64,000 nucleotides of DNA from positions 186,001-250,000 of the forward strand of contig NZ_ABCM01000004.1 of NCBI RefSeq assembly GCF_000170795.1. The letters are read 5' to 3'. Each line of letters starts with the position of its first letter. Position 1 is the first letter of the stretch. Source of the DNA: Pedobacter sp. BAL39. GTDB lineage: Bacteria; Bacteroidota; Bacteroidia; Sphingobacteriales; Sphingobacteriaceae. Shown one piece after another: positions 45,656-54,490 of the stretch. Made by a program: the position numbers and the translations under genes. The notes under the pieces were generated by a model. That model saw only the letters and a program-made list of their open reading frames with translations. It was not told where the DNA came from and ran no database searches.

Positions 45656-45883
45656 TCAGGCTTTAAAGATCGAAAAAAGCAATGCAGCCAATAAGATGGC
45701 TATAAAAATTACAAGAATACCTACTAGTCTGTTATAGACTGCTTCAATATCTATTAAATCAACATCCCTCCTTCGTGATTTACGCGGTTTTCCAAGGCGA
45801 AACAATCTTCTTACAAAACCACCTATCCCGTCCAACAAATACTGGCCGAGTACAACTGCAAAAAACTCAAGTATTACTCCCAT
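45656..45883 (-). CDS. Small membrane protein of unknown function
   Basis: A 75-residue open frame. Residues ~1-25 are hydrophobic (GVILEFFAVVLGQYLLDGIGGFV), a basic segment follows (RRLFRLGKPRKSRRRDVD), and a second helix is at ~52-73 (LVGILVIFIAILLAALLF). This looks like a hairpin membrane protein. I recognise no family. It is 47 bases before the lipoprotein gene's end, same strand, so the two may share a transcript. Confidence 0.55.
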   Translation of the reverse strand: MGVILEFFAVVLGQYLLDGIGGFVRRLFRLGKPRKSRRRDVDLIDIEAVYNRLVGILVIFIAILLAALLFSIFKA

Positions 45884-45930
45884 ATTTTGCCGATCAATTA
45901 TTTAATTGTCTTTACTATATATAGATCATT

Positions 45931-46311
45931 CTAAAGGCCCTTTAAGGATTCTCCATTACATTCCTTTTCAAGCGTTTCTTTAAATCGGCTTTCACTTATC
46001 GAATATGGTTTAAGTTTGTCATTCGAGTAGTCTATGTTAGCATCAAGAATAAAATATTCGGGCGAGTGGTCATCAGGTTTTCCATTACCATCTAATGGGT
46101 GCTGTACTATGTAGATATGATTTCCGCATTTCAGATAAGCGACGATATCCGCTCTAATGACGAAAAACATTTGGTTTTTCTCATTCAAATACATCAATGA
46201 TAAATCATTGGTATCAAAAGTTGATAGAAAAAAATGATCATCTATTGTAACCTCACGCTCGCATCCAGACAACAATAGCAATGACAACAATAAACAAAAG
46301 TAGCGTTTCAT
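45931..46311 (-). CDS. Hypothetical lipoprotein
   Basis: A 126-residue protein starting at ATG (complement of 46309-46311), chosen because it gives a compact lipoprotein signal: MKRYFCLLLSLLLLSGC with lipidated Cys17. The longer frame to 46332 adds seven residues. The mature part is small and acidic, with two later Cys residues and no catalytic motif. It looks specific to this strain or genus. The 210-base gap upstream of it, shared with the divergent M28 gene, shows no clear promoter. Confidence 0.65.
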   Translation of the reverse strand: MKRYFCLLLSLLLLSGCEREVTIDDHFFLSTFDTNDLSLMYLNEKNQMFFVIRADIVAYLKCGNHIYIVQHPLDGNGKPDDHSPEYFILDANIDYSNDKLKPYSISESRFKETLEKECNGESLKGL

Positions 46312-46521
46312 ATGACCTTTTATTTGAGACATCTAATTTAGTCCTGTCGATAAAATACAGTATCCAAATTTATATTTATTTATCACGCTGAACAACTGTC
46401 GCTCAAATTTCTCGAAACAATACGCGCGAGCACCACCTATTGCAACTACAAAGCAACAAACAGTTCCATTTTTTAAAGATTATGGTTACTTTAATCCCTC
46501 GATAGCAAATCGTTTTAGATC

Positions 46522-48066
46522 ATGAAGAAACTCACCATCACCACACTGGCCCTGAGTCTATGCCTCACCGTATCTGCACAGGAGAAAATAGATGCATCTG
46601 CAGTGCAGAAGATCCGTAAAGAGGGGCTTGAAAATTCAAAAGTTATGGACATCGCCTTTGAAATCACCGATGTGGCAGGGCCAAGGCTCTCCAACTCCCC
46701 CGGACTTAAACGTGCGCAGGACTGGGCAGTATCGCAATTCACCAAATGGGGATTAAAAAATGTACATCTTGAAGCCTGGGGAGATTTCGGCAAAGGATGG
46801 CAGGTCGCTAAATACTATGCAGCCACCACACTTCCCTATTACCATCCCATCATTGCTTCACCCAAAGCATGGACGCCCGGAACAAAAGGGCCTATAAAAT
46901 CAGAAGTCATCCTCATCAAGGCAGATACCGTAACCGACCTCGATAAATATAAAGGGAAACTGGCAGGGAAGATCGTCATGTTCGATCAGATGACCTTACA
47001 GCCTCTTGAAAACACCTATAAACCGGATGCTGTCAGACATACCGATTCGGTTCTGAATGCCATGGGCAATGCAGAAACAGGTGCACAGCGCCGACCAGGA
47101 TCCCCGAATAACATGGCCGCACAGATGATGAAGATGAGAGAAGTGCGGGCAGCAATGGCCAGATTGCTACAGGAAGAGCAAACCGGCCTCATCCTCACTT
47201 ATGCCAGGGGCAGCTATGGTACCCTGTTTACCAGCAATGGTGCTTCTTATGCACTGGATGCCGCTCCTGTCAATCCGGAACTGGAGGTCTCATCCGAAGA
47301 TTATCTTCACATCCTCAGGCTCCTTCGCGCAGGAAAAAAAGTGGAAATAGAAGCAGACATCCGGACCTCCTTTTATGATCAGGACCCAAAAGGATATAAC
47401 GTCATTGCCGAGATCCCAGGAACCGATAGAAAATTAAAAGAAGAAGTAGTTATGATCGGCGGTCATTATGATTCCTGGCATTCCGCAACGGGTGCGACCG
47501 ACAATGCCGCCGGCTCCGCAGTCATGATGGAAGCAATGAGGATCCTCAAGGCCATCGACTTCAAGCCAAAAAGAACCATCAGAATTGCCCTATGGAGTTC
47601 AGAAGAACAAGGTCTCTTTGGCTCCAAAGGTTATGTTGCCAAACATTTCGGGGATGCAAAAACAATGTCTTTCACTAAGGAACAGGAAAAGCTCAGTGCC
47701 TATTACAACCTCGATAACGGAACGGGTGCCATCAGAGGGATCTATCTGCAGGGCAATGCCGCTGTAAGACCAATCTTTCAGGAATGGCTGAGCCCCTTCC
47801 ACGATATCGGCGCAAAAACAGTCACCATCAATAACACCGGCGGTACTGATCACCTTGCTTTTGATGCTCTTGGTATCCCGGGCTTCCAGTTCATACAGGA
47901 TCCTATGGACTACAATACACGTACACACCATAGCAATCAGGATACTTATGACCGCCTTGTGCCGGAAGACCTGCAGCGTGCAGCAACCATCGTTGCCTCA
48001 TTTGTCTACCATACTTCCGAACGCAAGGACAAATTGCCAAGAAAGCCACTCAGCGATCCAAAATAA
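46522..48066 (+). CDS. M28-family zinc metallopeptidase
   Basis: A 514-residue secreted aminopeptidase-like protein. A signal peptide covers residues 1-20 (TVSAQ). A PA-domain-like insert lies around 125-250. Metal-binding and catalytic residues of the M28 fold are in GGHYDSWH (His315, Asp317), GATDNAAG (Asp327), SSEEQG (Glu361/362) and the late TGGTDHLAF and RTHHSNQDT segments. It probably trims peptides in the periplasm or on the surface. It stands alone, between the hypothetical lipoprotein and the blaI promoter. Confidence 0.92.
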   Translation: MKKLTITTLALSLCLTVSAQEKIDASAVQKIRKEGLENSKVMDIAFEITDVAGPRLSNSPGLKRAQDWAVSQFTKWGLKNVHLEAWGDFGKGWQVAKYYAATTLPYYHPIIASPKAWTPGTKGPIKSEVILIKADTVTDLDKYKGKLAGKIVMFDQMTLQPLENTYKPDAVRHTDSVLNAMGNAETGAQRRPGSPNNMAAQMMKMREVRAAMARLLQEEQTGLILTYARGSYGTLFTSNGASYALDAAPVNPELEVSSEDYLHILRLLRAGKKVEIEADIRTSFYDQDPKGYNVIAEIPGTDRKLKEEVVMIGGHYDSWHSATGATDNAAGSAVMMEAMRILKAIDFKPKRTIRIALWSSEEQGLFGSKGYVAKHFGDAKTMSFTKEQEKLSAYYNLDNGTGAIRGIYLQGNAAVRPIFQEWLSPFHDIGAKTVTINNTGGTDHLAFDALGIPGFQFIQDPMDYNTRTHHSNQDTYDRLVPEDLQRAATIVASFVYHTSERKDKLPRKPLSDPK

Positions 48067-48100
48067 AATAATACCCAATAAAATTATTTTTCCCTGCTAA

Positions 48101-48125
48101 GAAACCTCCGGATACCGGGGGTTTC
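48101..48125 (+). terminator. Terminator hairpin after the M28 peptidase
   Basis: GAAACCTCCGG (48101-48111) pairs with CCGGGGGTTTC (48115-48125) around ATA with one G-U pair; the T run is weak. It separates the M28 gene from the blaI promoter. Confidence 0.6.
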
Positions 48126-48222
48126 TGCGTTTAAGAACTGCTTAAGGACGATTTACATCCCGATAACCCACTGAAAAACAGGCAGACAAATCCACTTGCC
48201 GTAAAAAATAAATGTAATATAT

Positions 48223-48253
48223 TTTGAAAACTAAAATATTAGTTTTACGTTTA
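48223..48253 (+). promoter_or_regulatory. Candidate blaI promoter
   Basis: TTTG at 48223-48226 and TACGTTTA at 48246-48253 are separated by exactly 19 bases. The -7 box matches TAnnTTTG in seven of eight positions. The predicted transcription start is near 48257, about 80 bases before the blaI ATG. The two palindromic sites at 48230-48243 and 48255-48268 lie on either side of this -7 box. Confidence 0.65.
48230..48243. promoter_or_regulatory. Candidate BlaI operator 1
   Basis: ACTAA-AATA-TTAGT, extended to a 20-base inverted repeat (48227-48246, arms AAAACTAA/TTAGTTTT). It fills the spacer between the -33 and -7 elements. BlaI/MecI proteins are dimeric winged-helix repressors that bind short inverted repeats in their own promoters, so position and symmetry fit. 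Confidence 0.65.
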
Positions 48254-48254
48254 T

Positions 48255-48268
48255 ACTAAGAACTTAGT
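48255..48268. promoter_or_regulatory. Candidate BlaI operator 2
   Basis: ACTAA-GAAC-TTAGT, same half-sites and spacing as operator 1, centre 25 bases downstream, over the predicted transcription start. A third copy occurs at 60154-60167. Confidence 0.65.
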
Positions 48269-48339
48269 TATAGGGGCCACTATACCTGAGTTCGTTGCGC
48301 AACAACATAGGAATTCCAAAAAATCAATAACAATAAGAA

Positions 48340-48717
48340 ATGGAGATAAAAGACTTAACAAAAGCAGAAGAACAGATCATGCAGATCCTTTGGCAAATAG
48401 AAAAAGGGTTCGTGAAAGATGTGATGGATTTCCTGCCAGAGCCAAAACCAGCATACAACACCGTATCCACCATCATCAGGATTCTGGAGACAAAGGGTTT
48501 TATTGCTCATGAGGCTTTTGGAAAATCACACCAGTACTTTCCGCTGATCGGCAGAGAAGATTACAAACGCCATGCTACAGAAAAACTGCTCGGAAACTAT
48601 TTCGGGAACTCTGTGGAAAGCATGTTTTCCTTCTTTGTGAAAGAAGAGAAGATTGACCTCAGCGACGTAGATGAGATCTTAAAAATGATTAACAAAATTA
48701 AAAACAGACCGAGATGA
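48340..48717 (+). CDS. blaI: BlaI/MecI-family transcriptional repressor
   Basis: A 125-residue winged-helix repressor. The DNA-binding part includes [27 protein letters not shown] and [17 protein letters not shown] (about residues 5-65); the C-terminal helices ([22 protein letters not shown] ...) form the dimer and carry the region that a partner protease would cleave. Its stop overlaps the M56 metallopeptidase gene by 4 bases. In this family the membrane metalloprotease senses a signal and triggers cleavage of the repressor. No beta-lactamase gene is nearby, so antibiotic resistance should not be assumed. Confidence 0.94.
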   Translation: MEIKDLTKAEEQIMQILWQIEKGFVKDVMDFLPEPKPAYNTVSTIIRILETKGFIAHEAFGKSHQYFPLIGREDYKRHATEKLLGNYFGNSVESMFSFFVKEEKIDLSDVDEILKMINKIKNRPR

Positions 48718-50693
48718 ATTGGGCACATTACATTTTGCAGGTAAACATCTACCTGGTGATCTTTTATAGCTTTTATCAGCTGCTGTTAGCGAAGGAAACC
48801 TTCTTTACACTCAACAGGATTTACCTCCTGTCTGCTGGAGTTCTGTCTTTTGCCATTCCATTTCTAAGGTTTGAATGGTTCAACCAGCATGCTGCAGAGC
48901 CGCTGCTGGCAGGTGCCGGACAACTGAGCGATCTCATGACACAAGTGAGCATCCAGAATGAGCAGGCACAATTTGGCTGGGGAAACCTGGTCGTCATTGC
49001 CTACCTCTCTGGCATGGCTTTCTTCGTGCTGAAGTTCCTCTACCAACTGCTTGCCTTGCGCTTGTTGTTGAAGAAAGTTCCTGTTGGTAATGCCTTCAGC
49101 TTCTTCAACTACAAGAGGATAGACCAGCAGCTGCCCGAAGCCGAAATCATTGACCGACACGAGGACATTCATGTCCGTCAGCTTCACACGCTGGATGTCT
49201 TGTTCTTCGAAGTGGTGGGAATCCTGACCTGGTTCAACCCTGTCATTTACCTCTACAAAAAGACCATTAAAAACATCCATGAATACCTTGCTGATGAAGC
49301 TGCAGCTGAATTCCAGGGCAACAAGGAAGCCTATGCATTACTGTTGCTCAGCAATGCTTTTGGCATCGAGCCAAACAAACTGACCAACACATTTTTTAAC
49401 AAATCTTTATTAAAAAGGAGGATATTTATGTTACACAAAGAAAGATCTGCAAAAGCCGCCATTCTGAAATATGGCATGCTTTTACCCCTGTTTGGCATTA
49501 CGCTGACCCTATCTGCAGCCAGCATCCACAACAACAAAACGATTCTTGCCGTATCTGAGGAACTGCCATTGGACAATCCAATGATTTCAGTACAGTCTGC
49601 AATTGAAAATCCGCTTAGTAACGGGCAGTCAGATTGGAAGCCATTTTACAAGTATCTACAAAGAGAACTCAGGTATCCACAAGAAGCGCAAAAAAACAAT
49701 ACCCAAGGCACCACTCAGGTGAAATTTACAGTGAACAGCGGAACTGTAAAAGATGCAGGTATTGTAGATCAACTAGGTTATGGATGTGATGAAGAAGTGC
49801 TCAGGGCAGTAAAATCATACAATGGATACAAAGTCCTTCCAAATGGGGATTATGCTATTCAAGTGAACTATCAGCTTAGCGGCGGCGCTAAACCAGCGTC
49901 CAATGAGCAGCTTAGTAACGTTGAAGGTTATACGTTGCTGAATAAAGTCATCATTGTGGGTTTTGCCCCACCCATTGTCACCACAATAGAGACCAACACC
50001 AATGTTGACGTCAGCGATACTAAAATTTATGATTTTGCCGGAATCGAAACCGCACCTGGTTTTAAGGGTGGAATGAACGGCTTATACGACTTCCTGGGTA
50101 AAAACGTAAAATATCCAAAGGACGCCCAGGACAAAAATATCCAGGGCAAAGTATTTATATCTTTCGTCGTTGAAAAGGACGGCAGGATTGAGGATGTAAA
50201 GGTAGAGCGTGGAGTAGAACCGTCGCTGGATCAGGAAGCGATACGTGTGATGAAAGCATCACCAGCATGGATACCTGGAACGGCCGAAGGCAAAGCGGTG
50301 CGTGTAAAGTACAATCTTCCAATAAGCTTCACGCTAAGTGATGATTCCAAGGCCAAAAACACGACTGAGAAAAAGGACGGGATCGTAGTTACCAGCTCCG
50401 ATCAACCGGCCATTACTTTCAGATCAGGAACATCAGGCACACAGCAACCAATGTATGTCATTGATGGAAAGACTGCAGAAAAAGCAGACATGGAAGCCCT
50501 AAAACCTGCAGATATAGAAAGCATCAATGTCCTGAAAGATGCAAGCGCCACTTCTATTTACGGTGCAGACGGTAGAAATGGCGTTATTCTCATCACCACG
50601 AAAGCGCACAAAGCATCTGGAAAGATAGAGGCGAAATCAGACAACGACAAAAAGAAAGTGGAATTCAAAGCCAAACCGGCGGGTCAGAAATAA
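48714..50693 (+). CDS. M56 (BlaR1-like) metallopeptidase fused to two TonB C-terminal domains and a plug-like tail
   Basis: A 659-residue inner-membrane protein. Membrane helices lie at about residues 4-24, 36-52, 94-120 and 255-272. The zinc motif HEDIH is at 149-153, with a downstream Glu (EYLADEAA) near 195. Outside the membrane, residues ~310-388 and ~450-541 are two TonB C-terminal-type domains ([28 protein letters not shown] ... [17 protein letters not shown]). Residues ~578-631 ([40 protein letters not shown]) copy the end of a SusC-type plug. Its start overlaps the blaI stop by 4 bases. It probably senses an envelope signal and inactivates BlaI; the TonB-like parts suggest contact with outer-membrane receptors. 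Confidence 0.92.
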   Translation: MNWAHYILQVNIYLVIFYSFYQLLLAKETFFTLNRIYLLSAGVLSFAIPFLRFEWFNQHAAEPLLAGAGQLSDLMTQVSIQNEQAQFGWGNLVVIAYLSGMAFFVLKFLYQLLALRLLLKKVPVGNAFSFFNYKRIDQQLPEAEIIDRHEDIHVRQLHTLDVLFFEVVGILTWFNPVIYLYKKTIKNIHEYLADEAAAEFQGNKEAYALLLLSNAFGIEPNKLTNTFFNKSLLKRRIFMLHKERSAKAAILKYGMLLPLFGITLTLSAASIHNNKTILAVSEELPLDNPMISVQSAIENPLSNGQSDWKPFYKYLQRELRYPQEAQKNNTQGTTQVKFTVNSGTVKDAGIVDQLGYGCDEEVLRAVKSYNGYKVLPNGDYAIQVNYQLSGGAKPASNEQLSNVEGYTLLNKVIIVGFAPPIVTTIETNTNVDVSDTKIYDFAGIETAPGFKGGMNGLYDFLGKNVKYPKDAQDKNIQGKVFISFVVEKDGRIEDVKVERGVEPSLDQEAIRVMKASPAWIPGTAEGKAVRVKYNLPISFTLSDDSKAKNTTEKKDGIVVTSSDQPAITFRSGTSGTQQPMYVIDGKTAEKADMEALKPADIESINVLKDASATSIYGADGRNGVILITTKAHKASGKIEAKSDNDKKKVEFKAKPAGQK

Positions 50694-50715
50694 CCCAATA
50701 CATACCCTTTCTAAA

Positions 50716-50751
50716 CACAAAACCCCTGCTAAATATAGCCGGGGTTTTGTG
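50716..50751. terminator. Strong hairpin between convergent M56 and sdhB genes
   Basis: CACAAAACCCC (50716-50726) pairs fully with GGGGTTTTGTG (50741-50751); GCT/AGC extends the stem inside. Both sides are AT-rich, so it can end transcription in both directions. Confidence 0.85.
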
Positions 50752-50782
50752 CTTAATGTCCTTGTCTCGTTAGATAAATCTA

Positions 50783-51553
50783 TTAAATATCTTCTTCAGA
50801 TACAAATTTTGCACTCAAAAAGTCTCTGTTCATCCTTGCAATGTTTTCCAAAGAAATTCCTTTAGGGCATTCCGCTTCACAGGCCCCGGTATTGGTACAG
50901 TTTCCGAAACCTTCCGCGTCCATCTGCGCCACCATACTTTGTACCCTGCGGTAACGTTCTGGCTGTCCCTGAGGCAATTGTGCCAACTGTGAAATTTTCG
51001 CAGATACGAAAAGCATCGCCGAAGCATTTTTACAGGTCGCCACACAAGCACCACATCCGATACATGCTGCTGCCTCAAAAGCAGAATCCGCCTGTACCTT
51101 TGGAATCGGCAAGCTATTGGCATCCTGAGCATTCCCTGTATTTACTGAGATAAAGCCTCCTGCCGCAATAACACGGTCAAAGGCAGTCCTATCTACCGTT
51201 AAATCTTTAATTACCGGGAAAGCCTTTGCTCTCCATGGTTCCACAACGATGGTATCGCCATCCTTGAACGAACGCATGTGCAACTGGCAGGTCGTAATCC
51301 CTTCCTTCGGACCGTGCGGGCGACCGTTGATGAACATAGAACACGCACCGCAGATCCCTTCCCTGCAATCGTGGTCAAAAACAACCGGCTCATCACCTTT
51401 CGAGATCAGCTGCTCGTTCAGGACGTCAAACATTTCCAGGAAGGACATGTCAGGAGAGATCTCTGATAGTTTATAATCCACCAATTTACCATTGGTTTTG
51501 GTATTCTTCTGACGCCAGATCTTCAGCGTTAAATTCATATTTCCTGTACTCAT
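50783..51553 (-). CDS. sdhB: Succinate dehydrogenase/fumarate reductase iron-sulfur subunit
   Basis: A 256-residue protein with three iron-sulfur clusters: [2Fe-2S] at Cys63/68/71/89 ([10 protein letters not shown] ... TTCQ), [4Fe-4S] at [11 protein letters not shown], and [3Fe-4S] at the last Cys cluster ([14 protein letters not shown]). It passes electrons between SdhA and the membrane subunit. It is the last gene of a minus-strand operon, 22 bases after sdhA. A second start, Met6, is possible. Confidence 0.96.
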   Translation of the reverse strand: MSTGNMNLTLKIWRQKNTKTNGKLVDYKLSEISPDMSFLEMFDVLNEQLISKGDEPVVFDHDCREGICGACSMFINGRPHGPKEGITTCQLHMRSFKDGDTIVVEPWRAKAFPVIKDLTVDRTAFDRVIAAGGFISVNTGNAQDANSLPIPKVQADSAFEAAACIGCGACVATCKNASAMLFVSAKISQLAQLPQGQPERYRRVQSMVAQMDAEGFGNCTNTGACEAECPKGISLENIARMNRDFLSAKFVSEEDI

Positions 51554-51575
51554 GATATTGAGATTTTAGTACTTT

Positions 51576-53555
51576 CTATTTATAACTTCTTTGTGCTACC
51601 TTAATGTTTTCAAACTTCAGCTCTTCTTTGTGCAGTGCAAAAGTCACATCACCTGTGTACTCCCATGCTGCTACATAAGCGTAGTTCTCATCATCACGAA
51701 GCGCCTCACCCTCTTCTGTCTGATACTCCTCACGGAAGTGACCACCACAAGACTCATTTCTGTTCAGTGCATCCATACACATCAGCTCACCCAGCTCGAT
51801 GAAATCGGCTACACGACCTGCTTTCTCCAGTTCAGGATTGAACTCGTCTGCTGCACCAGGAACACGGACATCAGACCAGAACTCTTTACGCAGCTGCTGA
51901 ATCTCGGCAATACCTTCTTTCAGTCCCTGCTCATTCCTTGCCATACCACATTTCTCCCACATGATCTTTCCTAATTTCTTATGGAAATAATCCACAGACT
52001 TCGTTCCCTTGATGGCAAAGAACTTATCAATGATCGCCTGTGCGCTGGCTTCTGCTTCGATGAAAGCCGGGTGGTCAAGCGGAATTGGTTTTGTAGCCAG
52101 CTCCTTGCTCAGGTAAGCACCGATAGTATAAGGGATCACAAAATAACCATCAGCAAGCCCCTGCATCAGCGCAGAAGCACCCAGGCGGTTTGCACCATGG
52201 TCGGAGAAGTTCGCCTCACCCAAAGCGTACAAACCAGGAACAGTGGTCATCAGGTTATAATCTACCCAAAGACCGCCCATGGTATAGTGTACCGCAGGAT
52301 AAATACGCATTGGCAACTCATAAGGGTCTTCACCAGTGATCTGTTTGTACATGTCAAACAGGTTACCATATTTTTCCTTGATCACCTCACGGCCTAAGCG
52401 CATGCAGGTTTCATAATCCGGATTGTGGATGTTGTGTTTATTTGCCTCAATACGGCCATAACGCTCGGTATTCGCCTTGAAATCCAGGTATACTGCCAGT
52501 TTCGAAGCACCAACACCATAACCTGCATCGCAACGCTCTTTTGCAGCGCGTGAGGCCACGTCACGTGGTACCAGGTTACCGAAAGCAGGATACCTGCGCT
52601 CCAGGTAATAATCTCTCTCATCCTCAGGGATGTCTGTCGCCTTACGGTTATCATCTTTTTTCTTAGGCACCCAGATCCTTCCGTCATTACGCAGCGACTC
52701 TGACATCAGCGTTAACTTCGACTGGTGGTCGCCCGATACCGGGATACAGGTAGGGTGAATTTGTGTGTAACATGGGTTACCGAAGAAAGCTCCTTTTTTG
52801 TGTGCTTTCCATGCTGCTGTCACGTTACTTCCCATTGCGTTTGTAGACAGGTAGAACACGTTTCCGTAACCACCACTGCCCAGCAATACGGCGTGACCAA
52901 AATGACGTTCCAGCTCACCGGTGATCAGGTTACGTGCAATAATTCCACGTGCTTTACCATCAATTACCACCACTTCCAGCATCTCATGACGGGTAAACAT
53001 CTCTACCTTACCCATACCTATCTGGCGCTCTAAAGCACTGTAAGCACCCAATAGCAACTGCTGACCGGTCTGTCCGGCAGCGTAGAAAGTCCTTTGGACC
53101 TGTGTACCACCAAAAGAACGGTTGTCCAGCAGACCACCATATTCCCTTGCCAATGGCACACCTTGCGCCACACACTGATCGATGATGTTCGCGCTCACTT
53201 CTGCCAAACGGTGTACGTTCGCCTCACGTGCGCGGTAATCACCACCTTTTATCGTATCATAGAATAGACGGTAAACACTGTCGCCATCATTCTGATAGTT
53301 TTTTGCCGCATTGATACCACCCTGAGCTGCGATAGAGTGCGCACGGCGTGGTGAATCCTGAAAGCAAAAACATTTAACTTTATAGCCCATTTCGGCCAGT
53401 GTTGCTGCTGCCGAAGCACCCGCAAGTCCTGAGCCTACTACAATAATTTCGATGCTTCTTTTATTTGCCGGGTTTACTAATGGCATGGAAGACCTCAGCT
53501 TGGTCCATTTCTCCGTTAATTCGCCTTCCGGAATATGTGCATTAAATTCAGCCAT
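51576..53555 (-). CDS. sdhA: Succinate dehydrogenase/fumarate reductase flavoprotein subunit
   Basis: A 659-residue FAD enzyme. The dinucleotide fold [15 protein letters not shown] starts at residue 41, and His73 ([11 protein letters not shown]) is the expected covalent FAD site. The active-site segments around HPTCIP and the late [20 protein letters not shown] are intact. It oxidises succinate to fumarate, or the reverse in anaerobic settings; the sequence does not decide which. Operon order is cytochrome b, flavoprotein, iron-sulfur subunit. Confidence 0.97.
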   Translation of the reverse strand: MAEFNAHIPEGELTEKWTKLRSSMPLVNPANKRSIEIIVVGSGLAGASAAATLAEMGYKVKCFCFQDSPRRAHSIAAQGGINAAKNYQNDGDSVYRLFYDTIKGGDYRAREANVHRLAEVSANIIDQCVAQGVPLAREYGGLLDNRSFGGTQVQRTFYAAGQTGQQLLLGAYSALERQIGMGKVEMFTRHEMLEVVVIDGKARGIIARNLITGELERHFGHAVLLGSGGYGNVFYLSTNAMGSNVTAAWKAHKKGAFFGNPCYTQIHPTCIPVSGDHQSKLTLMSESLRNDGRIWVPKKKDDNRKATDIPEDERDYYLERRYPAFGNLVPRDVASRAAKERCDAGYGVGASKLAVYLDFKANTERYGRIEANKHNIHNPDYETCMRLGREVIKEKYGNLFDMYKQITGEDPYELPMRIYPAVHYTMGGLWVDYNLMTTVPGLYALGEANFSDHGANRLGASALMQGLADGYFVIPYTIGAYLSKELATKPIPLDHPAFIEAEASAQAIIDKFFAIKGTKSVDYFHKKLGKIMWEKCGMARNEQGLKEGIAEIQQLRKEFWSDVRVPGAADEFNPELEKAGRVADFIELGELMCMDALNRNESCGGHFREEYQTEEGEALRDDENYAYVAAWEYTGDVTFALHKEELKFENIKVAQRSYK

Positions 53556-53582
53556 TTTATATAAGCTTTATACGTTCAAAAA

Positions 53583-54263
53583 TTATTTAATAAGACCTGT
53601 ATAGATTGCAACAGGCATCGCTGCAAAAAGAATAGAGATGATGATTGAGAACCATACTCCAGCAGCTTTAATGATTGGGGTGTATTTCTTGTGGTTCCAT
53701 CCCAAAGTCTGGAATGCCGAAGCAAAACCATGCAACAGGTGGTAGGCCAGTGAAATCATTGCCAGCACATAAATTGCCACAACCCAAGGCGTCTGGAACC
53801 TCACGATCATTACCGCATAAAGATCTTCATGTCCTGCAGTATCATGTGTAGGAATACCTGTAAAACGTGAAACTACCCAGAAATCAGATAAGTGTACCAC
53901 AAGAAAGATCAGCAGGATGGTACCTAAAAGACCCATAGAACGGGAATACCATTTGCTATTCGCGGCACCGTTGGTGACCGCATATTTTACAGGACGTGCA
54001 GCCTGGTTTTGAAAAACCAGTCTTAGTCCCTGAATGATGTGGGCGAGCAATCCTGCCATCAGTACCACTTCCATCGCTCTGATGAGCCAGTTGGTAGCCA
54101 TGAAATGTGCCCCCACATTAAAGGTTAATCCTCCGTCGTTCACGAAAATCAAAGAATTGATAAAACAGTGAACCAGCAGAAATGAAATAAGAAACAGGCC
54201 GGTGATACCCATTATTAATTTTTTCCCTATAGATGAGGAAAAAGCGTTTCCGAAACTAGCCAT
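53583..54263 (-). CDS. sdhC: Succinate dehydrogenase cytochrome b subunit (b558 type)
   Basis: A 226-residue five-helix membrane anchor of the single-subunit (type B) kind, holding two haems. Several helix His residues fit as haem ligands, in FLLVHCFINS, GLLAHIIQG, FLVVHLSDFW and LAYHLLHGFAS. It passes electrons to menaquinone, as usual in Bacteroidota (inferred from the family). It is the first gene of the operon; a TACTTTTG box lies about 28 bases upstream. Confidence 0.93.
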   Translation of the reverse strand: MASFGNAFSSSIGKKLIMGITGLFLISFLLVHCFINSLIFVNDGGLTFNVGAHFMATNWLIRAMEVVLMAGLLAHIIQGLRLVFQNQAARPVKYAVTNGAANSKWYSRSMGLLGTILLIFLVVHLSDFWVVSRFTGIPTHDTAGHEDLYAVMIVRFQTPWVVAIYVLAMISLAYHLLHGFASAFQTLGWNHKKYTPIIKAAGVWFSIIISILFAAMPVAIYTGLIK

Positions 54264-54291
54264 TCGATTGTATTTTTAGTTGTATTATGTG

Positions 54292-54299
54292 CAAAAGTA
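54292..54299 (-). promoter_or_regulatory. Candidate -7 box for the sdh operon
   Basis: On the minus strand this reads TACTTTTG (TAnnTTTG), about 28 bases before the sdhC start. The surrounding 13 bases match those of the phosphopantetheinyl transferase promoter exactly. Confidence 0.5.
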
Positions 54300-54424
54300 T
54301 TTAATAAATGAATGATTTAGGTAATCGTTTCCATAAAAACGCCAGTTAAAAGCTATTTAGAAACAATCTAAATTTTACAGAGTCATGACACGCGCAAAAG
54401 CTTATTCTTATACGATTAAATAAA

Positions 54425-54454
54425 AAACGGGAAGCCTTTGTGGGCTTCCCGTTT
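54425..54454 (-). terminator. Rho-independent terminator of the degP gene
   Basis: A 12-base-pair stem (54425-54436 with 54443-54454, core ACGGGAAGCC/GGCTTCCCGT) with a 6-base loop. Read on the minus strand it is followed by T residues, as expected for the degP transcript that ends just upstream. Confidence 0.88.
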
Positions 54455-54490
54455 GCGACCAAAAGATCTTATTGATTAAATTGAAATTAT

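Noticed and set aside
48340..50693. Beta-lactam resistance locus (blaI-blaR1)
   Set aside because: There is no beta-lactamase or altered penicillin-binding protein gene nearby, and the M56 protein lacks a penicillin-binding sensor domain.
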